A stretch of 64,000 bases of DNA from Aporhodopirellula rubra (GCF_014192335.1 NZ_JACHXU010000006.1:248001-312000); one strand, 5' to 3'; positions 9,842-18,003 are shown, counted from the stretch's first letter. Notes: generated by a model not told the origin, from the sequence alone. A program made the numbers and translations.

Positions 9842-11034
9842 TGTCCATAAGAACTTTTAAAGCAGCGAACCTGCAAGCCGCATTAGCCGACATCCGCGAA
9901 CAAATGGGTCCGGATGCCTCGGTGCTGCACACGCGCCAAATCCGTGACGGATGGCTCGGTTGGCTTGGTCGCACGCAAGTCGAAGTGATCGCAGGGTTCC
10001 GCAACAACGGTGAATTCCCCGCCCCTTCCACATCCGATCAATCGCGAGAACAACGCCCTCAAGACGTCCGTTCCATCCATGGAAATCGGCATTCGGTTAC
10101 CGATCCCGGCATGAGCATTGGTGCGTCGGATCAGGCTCGAGACTCTTATTCGATGGCCGGTCGGTTCAGCGACAACGTGGCTGAAACCGATCCCCTCGTG
10201 GTCGACCCACTCGTCGGCCCGCTTCGCCAAGCGGGAGTACCGGAACCGGTGATCCGCCGCTGGCTCGCATCGGCGACGGGGTTCGCTGCCAATGTGGGCG
10301 ACGGCAATAACGCTCCGCACGATCCGACCGAACGACTCGAACATCTGCAGCGTGCGATCGCACGTGAATTAAATCTGTGTGGCCCGATTCGGACCCAGCC
10401 TGGCGAACGCCACGTCGTTGCACTTGTCGGTCCGACGGGTGTTGGCAAGACCACCACGGTCGCCAAGCTCGCCGCCGGCTTTCGAATCGAAGCCCGTCGA
10501 CGGGTCGGCCTGCTGACGATCGACACCTACCGGATCGCCGCCGTTCAACAACTCAAAGCCTACGCCGAGATCATGGACCTGCCGATGCAGGTCGTCGAAG
10601 AACCCGGCCAAATGCAATCCGCGATGGACCTGCTCGGAGATGTTGATCTGGTACTGATCGACACGGCCGGACGCAGTCCACGCAGCGACGCGAGAATCGA
10701 TCAGTTAGCCGAATTCCTTCGCGCCGCCCATCCCGACGAAACACACCTCGTGCTCAGCGCAACCAGTTCGAGCGAAAACATTCTCGCAACACTCAGCGGA
10801 TTTGCCCCGGTACGTGCCACCTCAGTCATCCTGACAAAACTCGATGAGACACCCCACACCGCTGGTGTGCTCTCCGCTCTCACCGCGAGCGAACGTTACC
10901 TGTCGACACCACTGAGCTACATCACTCACGGCCAACAGGTTCCCGACGACATCGCTGTCGCCGACGCGCCACACTTGGTCGGCTCGCTCTTGCCAATGAC
11001 TCCACAAACCGTCTCGTTTGGCGAGGCGGCATAG
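9841..11034 (+). CDS. flhF: Flagellar biosynthesis GTPase FlhF
   Basis: FlhF is an SRP-type GTPase that sets the place or number of flagella. The 397-residue product begins MSIRTFKAANLQAALADI, the usual FlhF B-domain start. It carries the P-loop GPTGVGKTTT at ~197, TIDTYRIAAVQQLKAYAEIM, DTAGR and a TKLDE guanine-specificity motif. ATG 9841 overlaps the flhA stop by one base. The partner ATPase gene flhG, commonly next in this gene order, is not present. Confidence 0.95.
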   Translation: MSIRTFKAANLQAALADIREQMGPDASVLHTRQIRDGWLGWLGRTQVEVIAGFRNNGEFPAPSTSDQSREQRPQDVRSIHGNRHSVTDPGMSIGASDQARDSYSMAGRFSDNVAETDPLVVDPLVGPLRQAGVPEPVIRRWLASATGFAANVGDGNNAPHDPTERLEHLQRAIARELNLCGPIRTQPGERHVVALVGPTGVGKTTTVAKLAAGFRIEARRRVGLLTIDTYRIAAVQQLKAYAEIMDLPMQVVEEPGQMQSAMDLLGDVDLVLIDTAGRSPRSDARIDQLAEFLRAAHPDETHLVLSATSSSENILATLSGFAPVRATSVILTKLDETPHTAGVLSALTASERYLSTPLSYITHGQQVPDDIAVADAPHLVGSLLPMTPQTVSFGEAA

Positions 11035-11278
11035 ACGCCATTAAGTTTTCACTAATGGCTAACGTTGCCAAGACAACCGTTCACGGAAATACAAAACAAC
11101 CGTTTTCAACTAAAGAATCAAACACACCCTGGCCGATAACATGAACTGACGCGGAACGTGAAATGCAAAAGTCACTTGAGACTTTTTTTCACGAGTCCGT
11201 TTAACGAATTTGGGAAACAAGACGCATCCGAGCGGAAACGTTCTCACGAACCTACCACTCGGTGACCGGAGTTGACTG

Positions 11279-11557
11279 TTGACACGGACGCTTGCCCTTT
11301 CACTTGGATCACTCGCAATGGGAATTGTTGCCCTTCGCGGTGTGCTTCACGGTCAACTGGCAGCCGACGTGGCCCAAGAAGCGATCGCCACACTGATCAT
11401 CTTCTCGGGTATCGGAGCCATCACCGGTGCTATCGCGGACTACCTAGTACGCGATGCCGTAGAAACCTTGTATCGCAACCGGGTTCAATGGTATCGAGAC
11501 GAAGTCGCCAAACAAGAAGCTGGCCTCGCCGTCTCAACCAAAGAACCCACAACCTGA
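11279..11557 (+). CDS. Small two-helix membrane protein between flhF and the sigma factor gene
   Basis: A 92-residue protein with two hydrophobic segments (~5-25, around LSLGSLAMGIVALRGV; ~37-58, around IATLIIFSGIGAITGAIADY) and a charged C-terminal tail. I do not recognise the family. TTG 11279 is supported by GGAG at 11267-11270, eight bases upstream. Its position between flhF and a FliA-type sigma gene suggests a flagellar role, which is inference. The 240 bases before it show nothing else. Confidence 0.65.
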   Translation: MTRTLALSLGSLAMGIVALRGVLHGQLAADVAQEAIATLIIFSGIGAITGAIADYLVRDAVETLYRNRVQWYRDEVAKQEAGLAVSTKEPTT

Positions 11558-11710
11558 AGCCGCAGTGAAACCGAGGCAAGGCCGCCTCGTTCCAATGCAA
11601 CACGCTTCACACGAATTGTTAAGTAGAAACATTCCATCGCCAGACGATTTTGACCAACCCAAGGTTCGGCCAAATTCATCTGTCGATCAGTGATCATCAT
11701 GGAGGATTCG

Positions 11711-12508
11711 ATGCCCGCCGCTGCCCCCGTCGACGAAGAAATCGCCAAAGTCTGGGATTCATTCAAAGCCATCACCAAAGACCATCCTGACTACGAAAGC
11801 TTGCGTAATCAACTCGTCGAACGTTTCATGCCGCTCGTACGGTATAACGGGGAACGCATCTGGCAACGCCTGCCTGATGGCGTCGAACTCGACGACCTGA
11901 TCAGCGCCGGTATCTTCGGATTGATGGATGCCATCGACGCCTACGACCGCGATCGTGGCGTTAAGTTCGAAACGTACTGCGTGCCCCGAATTCGTGGAGC
12001 CATGCTCGACGAACTCCGCACAATGGACTGGGTGCCAAGACTCGTCCGCAGCAAAGCGAGCAAACTCGGCGCCGCGACCAAGACTCTCGAAACACGCTTT
12101 GGTCGTGCTCCAACCGTCGCCGAACTCGCCAAACATATGGAACTCGACATCAAGGAAGTCGAGAAGATGCAGACCGAGGCCAACGCAGTCGGCGTCGTCT
12201 CTCTAAACAAGAAATGGTACGAAACGGACAGCTATAAAGACGTCCGCGAGATCGACATTCTCGAAGACAAGAAGGGTGAAGACCCAACCCGTCGCGTACA
12301 GAAAACCGACCTGATGCGGCTCGTCACCAAGGGCCTCAACCGTAATGAACGACTCATCATCATTCTCTACTACTACGAAGAATTGACGATGAAAGAGATC
12401 GGTGCCACCCTCGATCTCTCCGAATCACGCGTCAGCCAAATGCACACCTCGATCGTGACCCGTTTGCAACAACAACTCGGTGTTCGACGACTCGAATTTG
12501 GTGCCTAG
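11711..12508 (+). CDS. fliA: FliA/WhiG-type RNA polymerase sigma factor
   Basis: A sigma-70 family group 3 factor of 265 residues. Region 2 is seen in DLISAGIFGLMDAIDAYD and the following FETYCVPRIRGAMLDELR with MDWVPRLVRSK, a FliA/WhiG hallmark. Region 4 has LTMKEIGATLDLSESRVSQMH as its helix-turn-helix. FliA directs late flagellar and motility genes. ATG 11711 is chosen because GGAGG at 11701-11705 lies five bases before it; the in-frame GTG 11690 and ATG 11699 lack such a site. It lies downstream of flhA-flhF on the same strand. Confidence 0.93.
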   Translation: MPAAAPVDEEIAKVWDSFKAITKDHPDYESLRNQLVERFMPLVRYNGERIWQRLPDGVELDDLISAGIFGLMDAIDAYDRDRGVKFETYCVPRIRGAMLDELRTMDWVPRLVRSKASKLGAATKTLETRFGRAPTVAELAKHMELDIKEVEKMQTEANAVGVVSLNKKWYETDSYKDVREIDILEDKKGEDPTRRVQKTDLMRLVTKGLNRNERLIIILYYYEELTMKEIGATLDLSESRVSQMHTSIVTRLQQQLGVRRLEFGA

Positions 12509-12631
12509 CACTGCCGAAGGACACAGACACTGGCTCGCAGGCCGATCTCGCCCGGTGGTGACTCTCGTCAGTCAATCACCTATAAAGGTACCCTCACCTG
12601 CACCCCGTCACCTGTAGCCGTTGCCCCTCCT

Positions 12632-13927
12632 ATGCGTATCGCCCATGTGATCACTCGAATGATCATCGGCGGGGCACAAGAAAACACATTATTCAATTGC
12701 CAAGACCTCGTTACTGATCACGGTGACGAGGTCTTGCTCGTTTGCGGCCCCGAGACAGGCCCCGAGGGTGACCTACTTGGTCGCACCCCCAATCCCGTCG
12801 ATATGCGACCGGGGCAGGGCAGAGCAGGGCAGGGCAGTGGTGACCTGGACCAGAATGCTCAACCCTGCCCTACGTCTGACACACCCGATCGATTCGTCTG
12901 CAACGGTGTTCCCGTGCGCATCATCGATTCGCTCCGCCGCGCGATTCACCCGGCTCACGATTGGACAGCGTCCAGAGCATTGCGCGACGTGCTGAGTGAA
13001 TTTCGCCCGGATGTCATTCACACGCATAGTGCCAAAGGCGGTTTGCTAGGACGACACGTCGGATGGGGACTCTATCGTCGGTCCACCCAACACCGTCCTC
13101 TCGTCATCCATACCGTTCACGGAGCGCCGTTTCACGACTATCAGTCCGCGGCGGCACGACGATTTTTTATCGCGTGCGAAAAATGGGCAGCACAACGCTG
13201 CCATCATTTGATCTCGGTCGCCGATGCGATGACCGACCTCATGGTCGACGCTGGTGTCGCACCGCGTGCGAAATTCACAACCATCAGCAGCGGGATGGAT
13301 GTCGAACCGTTCGTACACGCAAACGAACACCGCCAACGGATTCGCCAAAACTACGGCATCAAGGACGAACACGTCGTGGTCGGCAAGATCGCCCGATTGT
13401 TTCATCTCAAAGGCCACGAAGACCTCGTCCGCGCAGCACGCGTTGTCGCCAACGCCTGCCCGAACATTCGCTTCCTTCTCGTCGGCGACGGAATCCTCCG
13501 ACAACCGCTCCAAGAACAAATCGCTGCACTGGGGCTATCGGAAAACTTCATCTTCACCGGATTAGTCCCGCCAACCGAGGTCCCCAAAATGATCGGTGCG
13601 ATGGACTTGCTCGTCCACACTTCGTACCGCGAAGGACTCGCTCGCGCACTCCCTCAAGCGTTGATTGCTGGTAAACCTGCGATCAGCTATGACATCGACG
13701 GCGCACGGGAAGTCGTCATCAACGACGAGACCGGTTACCTCATTCCTCCCGGCAACGAAGACGACCTTGCTGATCGGATCATTCATCTCGCGACCAACCC
13801 CGACGTTCGTCAACAACAAGGGGAAACCGGAAAACGACGGTTCACCGACCAATTTCGTCATCAAACGATGACTAACGAAATCCGGAAACTCTATACCGCC
13901 TGGCTCGACCAACACACTTCAGGTTGA
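12632..13927 (+). CDS. Glycosyltransferase family 4 with an in-frame repeat insertion
   Basis: A GT-B fold glycosyltransferase (431 residues). The N-terminal acceptor domain contains MIIGGAQENTLF and THSAKGGLLGR. The C-terminal donor domain (~225-425) contains GKIARLFHLKGHEDLV, GDGILR and YREGLARALPQALIAGKP, including the E-x7-E type motif that contacts the nucleotide sugar. It probably adds a sugar to a lipid carrier or surface glycan. Residues ~55-90 do not fit the family. There the DNA contains a GGGCA-rich element (12811-12885) and encodes Gly/Gln/Arg-rich text between EGDLLGR and GVPVRIIDSLRRA. The frame is kept open. Both substrates are unknown. Confidence 0.9.
   Translation: MRIAHVITRMIIGGAQENTLFNCQDLVTDHGDEVLLVCGPETGPEGDLLGRTPNPVDMRPGQGRAGQGSGDLDQNAQPCPTSDTPDRFVCNGVPVRIIDSLRRAIHPAHDWTASRALRDVLSEFRPDVIHTHSAKGGLLGRHVGWGLYRRSTQHRPLVIHTVHGAPFHDYQSAAARRFFIACEKWAAQRCHHLISVADAMTDLMVDAGVAPRAKFTTISSGMDVEPFVHANEHRQRIRQNYGIKDEHVVVGKIARLFHLKGHEDLVRAARVVANACPNIRFLLVGDGILRQPLQEQIAALGLSENFIFTGLVPPTEVPKMIGAMDLLVHTSYREGLARALPQALIAGKPAISYDIDGAREVVINDETGYLIPPGNEDDLADRIIHLATNPDVRQQQGETGKRRFTDQFRHQTMTNEIRKLYTAWLDQHTSG
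12811..12885 (+). repeat. GGGCA-rich dispersed element, copy 4 (inside a coding sequence)
   Basis: GGGGCAGGGCAGAGCAGGGC is followed by AGGGCAG, then a 28-base spacer, CCCTGCCC (12863-12870) pairing with GGGCAGGG (12827-12834), and CTGACACACC at 12876-12885. The block GGGCAGGGCAGAGCAGGGC is identical to part of copy 1. The element is translated in frame within the glycosyltransferase. Confidence 0.75.
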
Positions 13928-14013
13928 TCGACAAGCGACCCGACGAATTCGCCAGTGATCACTAGATCCGTCGAACCGACGACCGCCAAATAAAACGTCT
14001 CAACAGAAAGTCC

Positions 14014-14034
14014 TCACGACTCAACGAGTCATGA
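14014..14034. terminator. Hairpin between convergent genes
   Basis: TCACGACTC, a 3-base loop, then GAGTCATGA forms a near-perfect 9-bp stem (one non-Watson-Crick pair). It lies between the glycosyltransferase and the 81-residue gene, which converge. There is no T-run, so a terminator role is only possible. Confidence 0.3.
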
Positions 14035-14098
14035 CGTTAGCGAGACCAGAGTTTGCCACGAGATAAGAAAACATCACGTGAAGAAAAAAGCGAGACGT

Positions 14099-14344
14099 CT
14101 ACAGCCAATCGAGATTGGTAAGCTTCCGTAGCCGCTCTTCGAAATTGCCGATCAAACCACCGACCATCACCCATTCGTTACGATCGCGCAATTCGATCTC
14201 ACCGAATTTATTGATACGCAATATAGAATCGGTGGTGACACCCGCCTCACGCAATGAACGCATGTCGATTTCGCCTTCGTTAATAACGTCTAACAACGTC
14301 TTGCCGGTAAGCTCGATGAATTGCATGACTGAGGTGGCCGACAT
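14099..14344 (-). CDS. Conserved-looking small protein of unknown function
   Basis: An 81-residue, soluble, mixed-charge protein with the internal text EAGVTTDSILRINKFGEIEL and NEWVMVGGLIGNFEERL. It has no signal peptide, membrane segment or recognisable motif. Codon use and the unbroken frame resemble those of its neighbours. ATG 14344 is used; ATG 14326 would remove six residues. It sits 61 bases upstream of the stop of, and on the same strand as, the lipoprotein gene that precedes it in transcription, so the two may be co-transcribed. Confidence 0.6.
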   Translation of the reverse strand: MSATSVMQFIELTGKTLLDVINEGEIDMRSLREAGVTTDSILRINKFGEIELRDRNEWVMVGGLIGNFEERLRKLTNLDWL

Positions 14345-14405
14345 GGCATTCAGATGGTTAATGAAATCGAATCAGACGGATCGTGGGGCACCCCTGGATT
14401 CTAGT

Positions 14406-16103
14406 TCAACGGATTAGCTTTTCGACCTCTGACATCAAATCTCCGCCGGAAAAATCAAGATGGCTCACCCGCCCCTCTTGGTCGATGACCGCAACAAACA
14501 ACAGAGTTACGGCGCCAAAGCGGTACGCAACCTCGTTAACAATCTCGGCACTCGGATCCGATACGCTACGAAAGCTAGGGAAATCGAGCCCTTCTCGTGC
14601 GACGAAACCTGATACGCTCGTCCCCTCCACGTCGAGGTTCATCCCCACCACTTCAACCTGGCCGGGATGACGTTTTTGAATCTCCAACAAATTCGGCAGC
14701 ACCATCAACGAATCCGGAAATGCGGTAGACCAAAACGGCATCAACACAATCTTGCCGCGATAGTCCGACATTTTCAAAGGCTTGCCACTGACCGATGGGA
14801 GGTCTGGATCAAACAACTCACCGACAACATTCACCCGATTTTCCCGAGCCTTCAATGCAGTCCGTGCAACCCGCCCCAATGCGTCTTTCCGATCGGAAAA
14901 CTTCGCGCTAAGAATCTCGTAAGTCGCATTGCCAATGTCGCCACGACCGACCACCTCGGCTTCCAGCGCAACGCCGGCGAGAAACTCCGCGGTGAGCAAA
15001 TCAGCGGACTGGGACACCACAGCCTCGACCGCTTCGGTCCACATCGGCACGGTTACTTCTGGTGATGATGCTGCACTCTCTTCGGCCGCTAACCGAGCAT
15101 CATCGACAAATTGCTGGCGTAGTTGATCGAGACGCTCGATTGCGGACCCGACCTGAGAGAAACCCGATGACGCAATCATTGCGGCCATGCGTGCCACTTC
15201 GTCATTCTGCGAATCGCCAAACTTAGCAAGAATCAACTTTCGGATCTCCGACGCTTCGTCGATTCGTTCATATTGCAATAAAGTATCCTTAGCCTGCCCC
15301 AGCACCATTAACGATGCGACATCAACTGGCCGTTCATCGTCCATTAACTCTTCCACCAATTGCAACACTCGCTCAGCGGCATTGCTTTTACCGTGACGCA
15401 ATGATTCGATCGCGAAACCGATTAACACCAACTGCGCATCGGATCGCAATTGTGCGTTTGGATCATCGCGAAACTTTTCGGCAAAATCCTGCAGATCTTC
15501 AGCCGCTCTCAAATCCCCCATCGATGCTTGATGGGAAAGCGATTGCAGAAAACCTCGTTGACCGGTGACCCGATCCGGCGCGGGGACATCGGGGTGCTCC
15601 ATCAATCGCTGCGAAGCGGCACGCTTAAGAGCAACGACCCTTTTCATTTCCGACTCTGCGGCTTGGGGGTCAGTAATTCCAGACTGTCCATTAATGAGGG
15701 CTCGAAGCTCTCGGTCTGCTTCACCGAGAAAATCCACCAATCTCGCTGGACTCAGGTCCGCTTTCAGTTGCAGCCCGGGATCGTACGGGACCGACGTTCG
15801 CTGAGGCGTCTCGATGACGGCACCCGGATCGCTGACGGGCGTACTACCACGCGTCACATCGTTTATCGAATTTGCGGGGCCAGCAATCGATGGCGGGGGA
15901 CTGTTTGAATTTTGGGTCTGCCCGGAACCCTGTGCGGACGCCTGCGGTTGCTCACTAGGCCGCGTTGTGTCTTCTTCAGCAGCGGGTGCTAAATCCATTT
16001 CCGGGTTTGCGGCGGCATCGCCTGTGTTCGATCGCCCACACCCGGCGAGGCACAACACTGCAAGCGTTGCGGCGAAGCAGGCAGACCGCAGACACGGTTT
16101 CAC
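14406..16103 (-). CDS. Lipoprotein with C-terminal TlpA-like thioredoxin fold lacking CxxC
   Basis: The 565-residue product starts with a lipoprotein signal (SACFAATLAVLCLAGC), followed by a low-complexity Ala/Gln/Ser linker, a helical middle region, and a TlpA/redoxin-like domain (~435-565: SGKPLKMSDYRGKIVLMPFW, then VEVVGMNLDVEG). Where TlpA proteins have WxxWCxxC, this has PFWSTAFPDS, so both redox cysteines are gone and it cannot be a thiol oxidoreductase by the usual mechanism. GTG 16103 is chosen because it gives a short basic n-region before the lipobox and has GGGAAG upstream; ATG 16142 and GTG 16160 are alternatives. It should be anchored to a membrane facing the periplasm. Confidence 0.82.
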   Translation of the reverse strand: MKPCLRSACFAATLAVLCLAGCGRSNTGDAAANPEMDLAPAAEEDTTRPSEQPQASAQGSGQTQNSNSPPPSIAGPANSINDVTRGSTPVSDPGAVIETPQRTSVPYDPGLQLKADLSPARLVDFLGEADRELRALINGQSGITDPQAAESEMKRVVALKRAASQRLMEHPDVPAPDRVTGQRGFLQSLSHQASMGDLRAAEDLQDFAEKFRDDPNAQLRSDAQLVLIGFAIESLRHGKSNAAERVLQLVEELMDDERPVDVASLMVLGQAKDTLLQYERIDEASEIRKLILAKFGDSQNDEVARMAAMIASSGFSQVGSAIERLDQLRQQFVDDARLAAEESAASSPEVTVPMWTEAVEAVVSQSADLLTAEFLAGVALEAEVVGRGDIGNATYEILSAKFSDRKDALGRVARTALKARENRVNVVGELFDPDLPSVSGKPLKMSDYRGKIVLMPFWSTAFPDSLMVLPNLLEIQKRHPGQVEVVGMNLDVEGTSVSGFVAREGLDFPSFRSVSDPSAEIVNEVAYRFGAVTLLFVAVIDQEGRVSHLDFSGGDLMSEVEKLIR

Positions 16104-16246
16104 GCAAACTTCCCAAACAAACCCGATCGACACGGGGCACATCGACAATTGATTTCGCACGCTGATTAACCCACTGGAAGTACAAAAACCGGCAGTCTAA
16201 ACCGATCCCGAACCCGGCGGAAACCCGCGTGCTTCGGATTGCCAAA

Positions 16247-16462
16247 TTAGGCCGCGTGGTGATCTAAAGCGAGAGTTTCCAACAGGCTGGCGAAACGCTT
16301 TCCCGCCTCACGACGACGGTCCATCCGTTCGGTTACCGACCATCCGCTTTGGATTCGGCGAACACGGCGAAGAATCTCAACATCCGAGAGCGCCGTCTCA
16401 TTTTGAGCCGATTCGGTGAGTGACGAGACGTATTCGTTAACTGGGGCCGTTGCAGTCGACAT
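16247..16462 (-). CDS. Small acidic/basic protein of unknown function
   Basis: A 71-residue soluble protein starting MSTATAPVNEYVSSLTES, with a basic helix IQSGWSVTERMDRRREAGKR. No known motif. ATG 16462 has AGGAAG ~13 bases upstream; a longer frame from 16543 lacks such support. It lies between the TlpA-like lipoprotein gene and the next small gene on the same strand. Function is unknown and gene status moderately likely. The 287 bases up to 16749 hold nothing I can name. Confidence 0.5.
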   Translation of the reverse strand: MSTATAPVNEYVSSLTESAQNETALSDVEILRRVRRIQSGWSVTERMDRRREAGKRFASLLETLALDHHAA

Positions 16463-16749
16463 GGGAGTTCTTCCTGAAAAGTGGATGTTTAAGTCGTTCC
16501 GAATGCTTAAAAGATCCGGTTCCGTTTTTAACGATGATTCCACCTAATGCAGACTCCGTGCCAAAAACCAGACACCTCAAAGAGTTTCTCGTTTTTAGTG
16601 GCCTGCTGATCCCATCTCCGAACTTCGGATTTGCCGTCCTAGCCGATAAAACACGATTAAACAGGACGATACCCCTCCACGCCGACGCGGCCACGCCGAC
16701 GCCACTGACATGGCGAAAAAGCCACCACGGCTGATTCGTTGGATACCAA

Positions 16750-17127
16750 TCAGTCGGCCGAAAGCGACTCTTTTGCAAACTGTTGTAAATCTTGCCATCG
16801 GCGATCGGGCAAACGCATTAAACGCAGTTCTGCGGGATCTCCCCAGGTCTGGAAAAGATCGTTCAGACGTTGATTGAGCACCTCGCACCCGGACCGCGAT
16901 GCCGCCCGACCGTGCAGATCGACATATTGGACCTGCGTTCCGTCATCAAAAACGGTCGCATCAATCTGCCAACCGCCGGCCTGATTCGCCCACGTCAGTG
17001 AACCATCCCACTCAAAAAAGAGTCCTGGTAAGGCTTTCATGTTCTCGGCAATCTGCTCGAGGGTGCGGCCGAGAGGGCTGCCTTCGCCGTGATAGACGTA
17101 GGCTTGGAAGGAAAAATAAGCTGGCAT
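16750..17127 (-). CDS. Protein of unknown function (125 residues)
   Basis: A soluble 125-residue protein beginning MPAYFSFQAYVYHGEGSPLG and containing FFEWDGSLTWANQAGGWQID and TQVQYVDLHGRAASRSGCEV. It has the composition of a folded alpha/beta domain but no signature I recognise. It is divergent from csrA, sharing a 208-base promoter region. ATG 17127 has GGAAAG-like bases weakly placed upstream. No function is proposed. Confidence 0.6.
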   Translation of the reverse strand: MPAYFSFQAYVYHGEGSPLGRTLEQIAENMKALPGLFFEWDGSLTWANQAGGWQIDATVFDDGTQVQYVDLHGRAASRSGCEVLNQRLNDLFQTWGDPAELRLMRLPDRRWQDLQQFAKESLSAD

Positions 17128-17193
17128 TTCGACAAAATCGCGCGTAGTTTGGATGGAAAGAAGATTTTTATTGGTTTGTCAACCCAGAATTCC

Positions 17194-17234
17194 TTGACCG
17201 CGACCATTTTTGTCCTAGAGTAAAGTTCTCTAGG
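17194..17234 (+). promoter_or_regulatory. csrA promoter with overlapping palindrome
   Basis: TTGACC (17194-17199), a 16-base spacer and TAGAGT (17216-17221) form a plausible sigma-70 promoter. A perfect 7-bp inverted repeat, CCTAGAG-TAAAGTT-CTCTAGG (17214-17234), covers the -10 box, which is a typical place for a repressor site. The predicted leader to the csrA ATG is ~108 bases. Confidence 0.5.
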
Positions 17235-17259
17235 ATCCCCGTCCGCTGTTACGAGCTTA

Positions 17260-17296
17260 ACGACCTGTCCTTCCAACTGATGAAATGGAGGGTCGT
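17260..17296 (+). promoter_or_regulatory. csrA leader hairpin with GGA motif
   Basis: ACGACC (17260-17265) pairs with GGTCGT (17291-17296), with an inner TCCA/TGGA pairing around a 10-base loop. GGA triplets occur in the inner 3' arm (17286-17290 area) and again in the Shine-Dalgarno AAAGGA (17322-17327). CsrA binds GGA in hairpin loops and at ribosome sites, so self-regulation is possible, but here the GGA is in the stem rather than the loop. Confidence 0.35.
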
Positions 17297-17335
17297 TTGT
17301 GAGAGGTACTGCGGCCTTTGAAAAGGAATTAATCC

Positions 17336-17539
17336 ATGTTGGTTTTGTCAAGAAAAAAGAACGAAAGCATCGTCATCAACAACGATATCAGAATCGTTGT
17401 TGTTGAGATTCGCGGCGATAAAGTCCGCCTGGGCGTCGAAGCCCCCCGCGAAGTGCCCGTTCACCGACACGAAGTCTACGAAGCCATTCAACGGTCAAAC
17501 GAAGCATCGGAAGCCACCGACAGCTCGGTCGACAACTAA
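17336..17539 (+). CDS. csrA: Carbon storage regulator CsrA
   Basis: CsrA is a small RNA-binding dimer that represses or stabilises mRNAs by binding GGA motifs, often controlling flagella and central metabolism. The 67-residue product begins MLVLSRKKNESIVINNDIRI and contains GDKVRLGVEAPREVPVHR, which is diagnostic of the family, including the conserved Leu4 and Arg in the beta-5 strand (VHRHEVY). ATG 17336 is preceded by AAAGGA at eight bases. It lies 5 kb downstream of the flagellar genes and near a tRNA gene. Confidence 0.97.
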   Translation: MLVLSRKKNESIVINNDIRIVVVEIRGDKVRLGVEAPREVPVHRHEVYEAIQRSNEASEATDSSVDN

Positions 17540-17616
17540 TCCGCCGAGCTTTCGCGTCGCCGAGCCTTGGTTGGGGTCGCTGTCGTTTATTCGTTGTCAC
17601 CCTCTGTCAGTGTTTA

Positions 17617-17642
17617 GCTGAAAGACTGGTTTCAGCGATTTT
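17617..17642 (+). terminator. Candidate intrinsic terminator of csrA
   Basis: GCTGAAA-GACTGG-TTTCAGC (17617-17636) forms a 7-bp stem followed by GATTTT. The T-run is short, so termination efficiency is doubtful. Confidence 0.45.
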
Positions 17643-17720
17643 GGCCTGCTCGATTCCACTTGGCAACCAACGGTAGGAATCGAGAGCCGTAGTTTTCTTA
17701 AACTACTCCTCCCTGAACCC

Positions 17721-17749
17721 TTGACGTACCTTGCGTCTCCTTGTTAAAA
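17721..17749 (+). promoter_or_regulatory. Candidate promoter of the tRNA-Glu gene
   Basis: TTGACG (17721-17726), a 17-base spacer and TTAAAA (17744-17749), followed by a GC-rich stretch typical of stable-RNA promoters. The -10 match is weak (3 of 6). Confidence 0.4.
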
Positions 17750-17869
17750 CTCGCCCCTCACGGCAATCAAGCCGTGAGCAGCTCCGCAGCAATGTGAAGC
17801 AAATTTGGTTTGGTGCTTCAATTTGTCGCTTATTTTGTGACAGGAAACGGCATCACAACCTAAAAACAC

Positions 17870-17942
17870 GGTCCCTTCGTCTAGCGGTCTAGGACACTGC
17901 CCTTTCACGGCGGCAACACGGGTTCGAGTCCCGTAGGGATCA
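17870..17942 (+). tRNA. tRNA-Glu (anticodon UUC)
   Basis: The 73-base cloverleaf was folded by hand. The acceptor stem is GGTCCCT/AGGGATC. The anticodon stem CTGCC/GGCGG encloses the loop CTTTCAC with anticodon TTC. The T-arm is CGGGTTCGAGTCCCG. The discriminator base is A and CCA is not encoded. It reads GAA/GAG as glutamate and also serves as substrate for tetrapyrrole synthesis where that pathway uses Glu-tRNA. It is a single gene, not part of an array. Confidence 0.95.
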
Positions 17943-17956
17943 TCGTTTCAAATTTA

Positions 17957-18003
17957 CCCAGCGTTTCGGAGTTGTTCACAGCTCCCAAACGTTGGGTTTT
18001 TTT
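17957..18003 (+). terminator. Intrinsic terminator of tRNA-Glu
   Basis: CCCAGCGTTT...GGAGTTG pairs with CAGCTCC...AAACGTTGGG (one mismatch and G-U pairs) and is followed by seven Ts at 17997-18003. It starts 15 bases after the tRNA 3' end, so it closes a single-tRNA transcript. Confidence 0.85.

Larger units (their letters stand above)
17540..17869. other. Intergenic region csrA-tRNA
   Basis: About 330 bases with no coding signal. It holds a candidate csrA terminator, a candidate tRNA promoter and a further hairpin CTCACGGC-AATCAA-GCCGTGAG (17757-17778), a perfect 8-bp stem, in the predicted tRNA leader. Confidence 0.6.

Noticed and set aside
17221-17250. FliA-type (TAAAG) promoter before csrA
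   Set aside because: TAAAGTT is followed by CGTCCGCT, not GCCGATAA; the match is chance and lies within the palindrome.
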